A DNA stretch of 9,492 nt, from assembly GCA_041687495.1 (NCBI GenBank), contig JAWLBR010000102.1:1-9492 (forward strand), in the 5' to 3' direction. The DNA is from JAWLBR01 sp041687495 (GTDB lineage Bacteria; Bacillota; Limnochordia; DTU087; JAAYGB01). Below, one piece after another: positions 1 through 4,991 of this stretch. Under the pieces are notes generated by a model that worked only from the letters and a program-made list of their open reading frames with translations, ran no database searches and had not been told where the DNA came from. The position numbers and the translations under genes are program-made. How positions within the stretch are numbered: position 1 is the first letter of the stretch; every line of letters begins with the position of its first letter.

Positions 1-106
1 GAATCAGCTCTGCACAATTGAAACCGATGAAGCATTGTGCGGAGCCTAAACTAAAAGCGACGAGCTTTCCATTCATCGGGTCATAGGTCAGATCAGGCGT
101 ACCTGG
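1..106 (-). other. Short open reading frame at the left edge, possible fragment of a minus-strand gene
   Basis: On the minus strand the frame is open from a TAA at 107-109 to the window edge, about 35 codons. The residues read like ordinary protein (for example LTYDPMNGKLVAF then GSAQCFIGF). The only ATG in it is at 74-76, and I see no Shine-Dalgarno sequence ahead of it. It could be a 5' end without a good ribosome site, a remnant left after truncation, or chance. I recognise no family. On the plus strand two other frames enter from the left edge and stop at 47-49 and 84-86; either could instead be the tail of an upstream gene. The stretch 1-160 otherwise shows nothing I can assign. Confidence 0.15.
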
Positions 107-114
107 TTACGCTT
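95..114 (+). other. Small stem-loop followed by a short T-rich stretch
   Basis: AGGCGTA (95-101) pairs with TACGCTT (108-114), including one G-T pair, around a six-base loop. It is followed by ATTTTG. It could be a weak terminator for a gene lying to the left, but the stem is short and the T run imperfect. Confidence 0.2.
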
Positions 115-171
115 ATTTTGTGACACCTATTTCCCGACAGAACTCTCGAATGGTGGATTAGGCCGTGGACA

Positions 172-231
172 ATGTTTCGTCTGCGGCCTTTTGTTATGCT
201 CAAATTCGGTTTGAGCGGTGATGTCCGATAA
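172..231 (+). CDS. Possible 19-residue leader peptide upstream of the ABC-F gene
   Basis: An ATG at 172 opens a 19-codon frame ending in TAA at 229-231, before the terminator hairpin at 250-291. The peptide would be basic and hydrophobic (it begins MFRLRPFVMLKF). The frame overlaps two hairpins: one pairs GGCCG 161-165 with CGGCC 184-188, the other pairs GCTCAAA 198-204 with TTTGAGC 210-216. Short leader frames are known upstream of some antibiotic-inducible ABC-F and erm genes, where ribosome stalling changes the downstream fold. Against this one, the sequence ahead of the ATG has no good Shine-Dalgarno. An alternative frame starts at GTG 165. The call rests on position and context only. Confidence 0.2.
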   Translation: MFRLRPFVMLKFGLSGDVR

Positions 232-249
232 GGACCATACCGGCAAGGA

Positions 250-291
250 GCAGGAGGCCACGTGCTTAGGCACAAGGTTTCCTGCTTTTTT
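250..291 (+). terminator. Intrinsic terminator in the ABC-F leader (candidate attenuator)
   Basis: GCAGGAGGCC (250-259) pairs over ten positions with GGTTTCCTGC (276-285), with two G-T pairs. Inside, GTGC (262-265) pairs with GCAC (270-273) around a TTAG loop. Six T residues follow immediately (286-291). This is a textbook Rho-independent terminator, yet it ends only 31 bases before the GTG start of the ABC-F gene. That position points to attenuation: most transcripts would end here unless the hairpin is prevented from forming. It could instead end an upstream transcript, with the ABC-F promoter squeezed into 292-310, but I see no such promoter there. Confidence 0.7.
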
Positions 292-322
292 GCTTTTCAC
301 TTCAAGAAAGAGGTTGAGAACT

Positions 323-1900
323 GTGAACTTACTAGAGATCGTCAACTTGTCCCACGCTTACGAAGACAAGGTTCTGTATCGCAACCAGTCCCTTTCACTA
401 TTCAAGGGAGAACACATGGGCATTGTGGGACCAAACGGCGCCGGCAAGAGCACCCTGATCAAAATCCTGTCAGGGGAGATTGTTCCCGATGGTGGGCGTG
501 TTGTCTGGCACCCCCAGGTGAAAGTGGGGCACCTTGACCAATATGCAGTGGTGTCCAATGAGGATACAATCCTTGCTTATCTGAAAAGCGCCTTTCAACA
601 CTTATATGACCTCAACGGGAGAATGGGTAGGTTATACGAGCAGTATGCCCTCACTGGCCGCGACAAAACGTTGGCACAGGCGGCACAGTGCCAATCCATC
701 CTGGAAGCTGAGGATTTTTATCTCGTCGACATCCGAATCGAGCGGGTGATGAACGGCCTCGGACTAACGACACTGGGTGGAGACAGACCACTTGCCAAAC
801 TAAGTGGTGGTCAGCGTGCCAAGGTGATCCTGGCGAAACTGCTACTGGAGGAGCCAGATGTCCTACTGCTCGATGAACCGACGAATTTTCTGGATCAGGA
901 GCATGTCTTGTGGCTTTCGGAGTATTTGTCGAGCTTTCCCAATGCCTTTGTTGTGGTCTCTCACGAGTCTGGATTTCTTGAGAACATCGCTGGCTGCATC
1001 TGTGACATAGACGCAGGAACGCTTAGAAAGTACACTGGGAAGTACTCTGAGTTTCTAAGGCAAAAACAGCACTTAAGGGAGGATCACATCCGCCGATACA
1101 CCGCGCAGCAGCGACAGATCAAGAAGACAGAGGAGTACATCCGTCGGAATATCGCGGGAGTCAACAGCAAGAATGCCAAGGGAAGGCGCAAACAGCTGGA
1201 ACGGTTGGAGCGGGTAGCTCCGCCTTCCGGTTCTCTGGTGCGGCCCACCTTCCGGTTTTCGGAAAGCCCGGGGGCGACCAATGAAGCTCTAGAGGTCATG
1301 GACCTTGAAGTCGGCTACGACTATCCCTTGTTACCACCGCTCAACATGTCCGTACACGGTGGTGAGAGAACTGTCATCACCGGCTTTAATGGCATCGGCA
1401 AATCTACTCTGTTGAAAACTCTGATGGGGTGTATTCCCAAGTTATCGGGGAAGTTTACCTTTGCCAGTTCGGTGTGTCTTGGATACTATGAACAAGACCT
1501 GAGGTGGGAAACGCCATCCTTGACGCCGTTACAGATCATTGCTGCAGCTAACCCATCGCTCAGCACTAAAGAAGTACGGCGATTGCTGGCAAGGTGCGGC
1601 ATCAGCAGCGATCATGTAATGCAGGAAGTGGCCACGCTCAGCGGTGGTGAACAGGCGAAAGTAAAGCTCTGTAAGCTAATGCTGTCCCCATGTAACTTTT
1701 TGATCCTTGACGAGCCGACCAATCACCTGGATTCCCTTGCTAAAGCGGCGTTCAAAGATGCACTAGACCAGTTTGCTGGGACAGTGCTGCTGGTATCTCA
1801 CGAAGAAGCGTTCTACCGCTCGTGGGCGGATGAAGTTATGGATATCGGGGACAGCGTAGACAGCTTAGCTACGATTGCGGGTGGACGGCGACGGAAGTAG
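323..1900 (+). CDS. ABC-F family ATPase (ribosome-associated, two nucleotide-binding domains)
   Basis: This 525-residue protein has two ABC ATPase domains and no membrane segments, the ABC-F layout. Domain 1 has Walker A GPNGAGKST (residues 36-44), signature LSGGQ (160-164), Walker B ending in DE with catalytic Glu185, and switch His214. Domain 2 has GFNGIGKST (354-362), LSGGE (439-443), Glu464 and His493. Between them, roughly residues 245-310 form a charged Arg/Lys/Glu-rich linker, the P-site tRNA interaction motif region of ABC-F proteins. Members bind the ribosomal E site and either assist translation or displace antibiotics; which applies here cannot be told from motifs. I chose GTG 323 because AGAAAGAGG lies nine bases upstream and the conserved domain starts directly after it. 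The frame extends upstream to ATG 218/221, but that stretch covers the terminator hairpin and reads as non-protein. The protein ends shortly after domain 2, without a long C-terminal extension. Confidence 0.93.
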   Translation: MNLLEIVNLSHAYEDKVLYRNQSLSLFKGEHMGIVGPNGAGKSTLIKILSGEIVPDGGRVVWHPQVKVGHLDQYAVVSNEDTILAYLKSAFQHLYDLNGRMGRLYEQYALTGRDKTLAQAAQCQSILEAEDFYLVDIRIERVMNGLGLTTLGGDRPLAKLSGGQRAKVILAKLLLEEPDVLLLDEPTNFLDQEHVLWLSEYLSSFPNAFVVVSHESGFLENIAGCICDIDAGTLRKYTGKYSEFLRQKQHLREDHIRRYTAQQRQIKKTEEYIRRNIAGVNSKNAKGRRKQLERLERVAPPSGSLVRPTFRFSESPGATNEALEVMDLEVGYDYPLLPPLNMSVHGGERTVITGFNGIGKSTLLKTLMGCIPKLSGKFTFASSVCLGYYEQDLRWETPSLTPLQIIAAANPSLSTKEVRRLLARCGISSDHVMQEVATLSGGEQAKVKLCKLMLSPCNFLILDEPTNHLDSLAKAAFKDALDQFAGTVLLVSHEEAFYRSWADEVMDIGDSVDSLATIAGGRRRK

Positions 1901-1905
1901 TCGGT

Positions 1906-1926
1906 CCGGGTTTGGTGATCGCCCGG
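1906..1926. other. Short inverted repeat after the ABC-F stop codon
   Basis: CCGGG (1906-1910) is complementary to CCCGG (1922-1926), with an eleven-base loop. There is no T run on either side. It may contribute to 3' end structure of the ABC-F transcript, but it is short and weak. Confidence 0.2.
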
Positions 1927-1968
1927 AAAGTAGCTAGGGGTGGGCGAGGGGACTAGATGGCTGATCAA

Positions 1969-2007
1969 AGCCAGGAGCACGGGGGTATTGCCCCTGCGCT
2001 CCTGGCT
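1969..2007. terminator. Strong hairpin between convergent genes (likely shared terminator or 3' stabiliser)
   Basis: AGCCAGGAGC (1969-1978) is perfectly complementary to GCTCCTGGCT (1998-2007). Inside, GGGG (1981-1984) pairs with CCCC (1991-1994), so the structure is long and GC-rich. It lies between the stop codons of the convergent ABC-F and GH116 genes and can form in both transcripts. The U tract is poor: the minus-strand transcript has only TTTGAT after it and the plus-strand has CTGGATTA. It may therefore work with Rho or as a 3' end protector. Confidence 0.6.
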
Positions 2008-2041
2008 CTGGATTATCGGTCAGAATGCTGAATCGCTGTTG

Positions 2042-4663
2042 CTACGCCTTTAGCACCAATGTTTGACCGCAGGCAATAGTGATCGGCTCCTTAAACTGGA
2101 CCACGTTTCCGACTACAGTCGCCCGAATTGGTTCTCCGTCTAGTGCTACTGCAGCGCAGTTATCGGTGAGACAGGACAGCACCAGTTCCTTTAGCTGTAC
2201 TGACCCGTACTCGACTTTCAACTTCACGGTGGTATCCTCGCCGCCTTGCTGCTGGAAGGTACCCCAGCCAGAGTCGACCGACCAGAAGCTGGTGAAGTCA
2301 TCTTGATTGATGAGAGGGTTGAACCCTAACTTGCCTGCAGACATGTCGAACTGGTAGCCAGACAGAGCTGTCAGCAATGACCAGGAAGCCATGGAACGGG
2401 CGTAGTGGCTGCCGCATTCGAACTCATTCCACGGGTTGCGCCGGTTTCCATCGTGGCGGTCTCGCAGCCCTTTGACAATTGCCAGACCCTCTGCGGTTTT
2501 CCCTTCATACAGCAGATGGGAGGCCACTTGGTATTCAATTCCGCACCACACTTCGTCGGAGTACACGAAGGGAAGTGGCGGGCGATTGCCATGGGGCCAT
2601 GAGCACAAGAGGAGCCCAGCTTCATCGTTCAAGGCATAGATCCGCTGGCAGTTGGCATGGTCCTTCATAGTGCTCCGCCAGTTGAACTTAAAGATGGATT
2701 CCATGGTCTTTTTTACTTTGGCTTGATCAAACAGATAGCCTAAGCCAACAATGTGAGCAAACCACTGCCCGATCATCTGATCTGACAAGCAGCCCTCTCC
2801 GTACTGATACTTCGGCGCTACCTCCGGATCATACTTCTGAATGTAGTAATCGCCGTTGAACAGCTCGTTATCCATGATCTTTTTGCCGCTCTCTAGGATG
2901 GTGCGGTATTCTTCGGCACTATCGGTGTCGCCCAGGTGCTCTGCCATCTCCGCCCCTGCCTTGAGTGCGCCCAGATAGAAGCTGCCCATCATGGTGTTGG
3001 GTCCATAGAATTCGATATCGTATGTGTTGTGCTGAACCCCTTCCATGACCCCGTCTTTGTCTGTATCCCATTCCTGCCAAGCGTATTCCAGGGCCTTCTT
3101 GACTTTGGGCCAAAGGCTGCGCAGCCATTCCTCGTCACCGCACAGCTTCCAATCCCGGTACACTTTCATGACTCCGCCCATCTGCCCATCAGCTGCTGCC
3201 CGGAAGGTCCACTTATCTGCTCCTAAGGGAAGCTGGAGGCGGAAACACATGCGCCCATCTTCGAACTGGTTATACTTGTAGTCTGCGTCTCGCAGGCTTC
3301 TTTCCAGCTTGGGAAAGAGGAAGGCTAAGGTCTGCGCGTAGTTCCAGACGTGGGTGCATGAACCCTCACAGCACCCAGAGTCTCCATGACAGCCCTCAAA
3401 ACCATAGAAAGTTCCGTCTTCCAATCGCAGACATGTAGTTGACCGAATGATGGAAGATTGACTAGACACTGCATCCAGCACATAAGGCGGAAGAGAAGAC
3501 GCAAACAAAGCGTCATGGAACAGTTTTGTCTCAGCGTGAAGACGCTTTGCGTTGCCTTTTACGTACTGAGCAACATTCCAAGCGTCGGTGAAGTGACCAG
3601 CGTAGTAATTCCTCCATGTAGGAGGTTCACACTGTCCACAAGCGCAGCTGCCTTCTCGACTGCCCCAGTACTTCTGGAAGTTCGGAAAGTACCAGGAGAT
3701 ATAAAGGGGCAGCGATGCCGTTTCTCCCGGCTGCAGTTTCGCCTTCAAGCCCAAAGAGCCAATGTCCGGGGTACTCCGCTTCTGAGTCTGGGTGCCGACT
3801 TGCGACGCTTCCGTCTCCTCTGCGGTATACAGTCTTTCCTTGAACTCTCCGGTGCTGGAGAACTCGTCCCAGAAGTACTGGAGGCAGTCAAACCATGCTC
3901 CCCGATACCAATAGGACTGGTGGGTGACATCATCCCATGGCGTCGAAATAGCCATCGAACCGAACCGAAAGTCCTGTTCGTGATATCTGGATGAAGTCAT
4001 GACAAGACCAGATAAACCATCTTCGCTGTAGAACTGGTTGTGGCTTTGGCCCAGGAAATCGCCGTAGAACGATCCTTTGCCAGGGTAGCCAATCACGTTG
4101 GCCAAGTTAGCCGCTAACGTAATCTCAACGGGCTTTGTGGTCTTGTTGGTAACTGTATAGGTGAGTATGGCAACCGGAATCCCCGAATCATCGTCGTTCA
4201 GTGGGATAAAGGGATTGTACGCTTCGAGGGTTACGTCCACTGGCATGTCAACGTCGTCAAAGTCTATGTAGGCGAAGGGGTACTCGCCTCTAAAGGTACA
4301 ATCGGCGAAATGTGGCAACCCCGCACCATTTTCCCGGCTTACGCCAAACCCGATTCCGCCGTATGGTACATTTGACGATCCAGAAAACGGTGGGCTGGGT
4401 GGTGCCTGTACAACTTTGGTGATCGGCGCTTCGCCATCCTTCTTCGCATACAGAGTTACAAACGAGTGCGGAAGAACCGCCCCCTTGTTTGGCCGGTTGA
4501 AGATCTCCCAATCCACCAACCCGCCTTTGCCGGACAAAGAGACGGTGCCTGTGCCAATACCCCCTAAAGGAAACGCTATCTGATCGAGGTCTTTGCCCTT
4601 GTATCGCCGCTGCTCTCCCAGAGCTAACAGCTCGGTGGAACTATAACCAGCTTTCTTAGCCAA
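2042..4663 (-). CDS. Glycoside hydrolase family 116 beta-glycosidase (GBA2-like)
   Basis: This 873-residue protein has an N-terminal beta-rich domain (about residues 20-330), a helical catalytic domain (about 380-775) and a small C-terminal beta segment (about 800-873). This matches the GH116 N-terminal plus DUF608 layout of human GBA2 and bacterial TxGH116. GH116 enzymes are retaining beta-glucosidases; some archaeal members also act on N-acetylglucosaminides. By recalled family alignment the nucleophile is probably Glu423 in GFEG (Glu433 is the alternative) and the acid/base Asp549 in NTYDIEF. Glu747 and Arg756 have the spacing of the sugar-binding pair reported in TxGH116. There is no signal peptide, so it should act in the cytoplasm. 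The start is TTG 4661-4663, preceded by a perfect AAGGAGG (4671-4677) seven bases away; a nearby ATG (4666-4668) is out of frame. It is divergent from the importer operon, suggesting it degrades an imported oligosaccharide. Exact substrate unknown. Confidence 0.94.
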   Translation of the reverse strand: MAKKAGYSSTELLALGEQRRYKGKDLDQIAFPLGGIGTGTVSLSGKGGLVDWEIFNRPNKGAVLPHSFVTLYAKKDGEAPITKVVQAPPSPPFSGSSNVPYGGIGFGVSRENGAGLPHFADCTFRGEYPFAYIDFDDVDMPVDVTLEAYNPFIPLNDDDSGIPVAILTYTVTNKTTKPVEITLAANLANVIGYPGKGSFYGDFLGQSHNQFYSEDGLSGLVMTSSRYHEQDFRFGSMAISTPWDDVTHQSYWYRGAWFDCLQYFWDEFSSTGEFKERLYTAEETEASQVGTQTQKRSTPDIGSLGLKAKLQPGETASLPLYISWYFPNFQKYWGSREGSCACGQCEPPTWRNYYAGHFTDAWNVAQYVKGNAKRLHAETKLFHDALFASSLPPYVLDAVSSQSSIIRSTTCLRLEDGTFYGFEGCHGDSGCCEGSCTHVWNYAQTLAFLFPKLERSLRDADYKYNQFEDGRMCFRLQLPLGADKWTFRAAADGQMGGVMKVYRDWKLCGDEEWLRSLWPKVKKALEYAWQEWDTDKDGVMEGVQHNTYDIEFYGPNTMMGSFYLGALKAGAEMAEHLGDTDSAEEYRTILESGKKIMDNELFNGDYYIQKYDPEVAPKYQYGEGCLSDQMIGQWFAHIVGLGYLFDQAKVKKTMESIFKFNWRSTMKDHANCQRIYALNDEAGLLLCSWPHGNRPPLPFVYSDEVWCGIEYQVASHLLYEGKTAEGLAIVKGLRDRHDGNRRNPWNEFECGSHYARSMASWSLLTALSGYQFDMSAGKLGFNPLINQDDFTSFWSVDSGWGTFQQQGGEDTTVKLKVEYGSVQLKELVLSCLTDNCAAVALDGEPIRATVVGNVVQFKEPITIACGQTLVLKA

Positions 4664-4731
4664 ATCATTCCCTCCTTGATCTAGAACCCAAGGCTATTAA
4701 CGAGCTCCATATATGCTTGTATCTATTCAAG

Positions 4732-4767
4732 AAAAACCCTGGGTATTCGTAAAAGGGAATTTTTTTT
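4732..4767 (+). other. Weak hairpin followed by an eight-T run
   Basis: CCCT (4737-4740) can pair with AGGG (4754-4757), and the flanking A run (4732-4736) can pair with part of the T run (4760-4767). The result resembles a weak, bulged terminator pointing toward the importer operon. The core stem is only four pairs with a 13-base loop. It could equally be an A/T-rich promoter element. Confidence 0.2.
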
Positions 4768-4808
4768 CGAACAAACAAAAAAGTAATTCTTTAAGAGAGG
4801 CACCCAAA

Positions 4809-4991
4809 ATGTTGCCGCCAAATATTGTGGCAAAACTGCCTAAGTCACGATTTCATCTTGCCGGGTTGGTTGTCGGACTGACAACCGCCAATGGGCAATC
4901 AGGTCGGAACGTGGAAGGGGGGAGGAGTCGGCGATACCTGCTAGAGCAGCTGAATGTCGAATCAGCCAGTCAATCAAAGGGGGTTAACTGA
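4809..4991 (+). CDS. Possible 60-residue upstream reading frame overlapping the binding-protein start
   Basis: An ATG at 4809 sits eight bases after AAGAGAGG (4793-4800), an acceptable Shine-Dalgarno. The frame runs 60 codons to a TGA at 4989-4991 that overlaps the next ATG as TGATG, an arrangement typical of translational coupling. Against it being a gene, the protein is unfamiliar, basic and low in recognisable structure, and the frame overlaps the two symmetric elements of the control region. I recognise no family. It may be a chance frame in a leader, or a translated leader that sets expression of the importer. Confidence 0.18.
   Translation: MLPPNIVAKLPKSRFHLAGLVVGLTTANGQSGRNVEGGRSRRYLLEQLNVESASQSKGVN
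4812..4833. repeat. Imperfect 22-bp palindrome in the divergent region (candidate operator)
   Basis: TTGCCGC (4812-4818) is complementary to GTGGCAA (4827-4833), allowing one G-T pair, around an eight-base A/T-rich centre. The outer half-sites TTGCC and GGCAA are exact. Size and symmetry suit a dimeric repressor site located between two divergent carbohydrate genes. No specific regulator family consensus is recognised. Confidence 0.3.
4858..4898. repeat. Nested inverted repeat in the importer leader
   Basis: GGTTGTC (4868-4874) pairs perfectly with GACAACC (4880-4886) around the loop GGACT. Outside it TTGCC (4858-4862) is complementary to GGCAA (4894-4898), the same half-sites as in the palindrome at 4812-4833. 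No T run follows, so this is not an intrinsic terminator. It could be a leader RNA structure or a second binding site for the same regulator. Confidence 0.35.

Larger units (their letters stand above)
4664..4990. promoter_or_regulatory. Divergent control region between GH116 and the importer operon
   Basis: These 327 bases must hold the promoters for the minus-strand GH116 gene and the plus-strand importer operon. The part nearest GH116 (about 4690-4800) is A/T-rich and the rest is not. I found no convincing -35/-10 pair. The best guesses are weak: for plus, TTCAAG 4726-4731 with TAAAAG 4750-4755 at 18 bases; for minus, a TATATG on that strand near 4711. Two symmetric elements described separately lie at 4812-4833 and 4858-4898. 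CCGCCAA occurs twice (4816-4822 and 4885-4891). The binding-protein Shine-Dalgarno AAAGGGGG ends seven bases before its ATG. Confidence 0.5.

Noticed and set aside
218..322. Upstream extension of the ABC-F frame to ATG 218 or 221
   Set aside because: The added 35 residues are unlike ABC-F N-termini and are encoded by the terminator hairpin and T run. GTG 323 has a well-placed Shine-Dalgarno directly before the conserved domain.
3458..3994. 178-codon plus-strand open frame inside the GH116 gene
   Set aside because: It lies entirely opposite a well-supported GH116 coding region that includes conserved motifs. It has no recognisable domain and is a shadow frame.
4664..4990. T-box, riboswitch or tRNA in the divergent region
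   Set aside because: No T-box-like TGG-ACCGCG element, no riboswitch core that I recognise and no tRNA-like cloverleaf were found.
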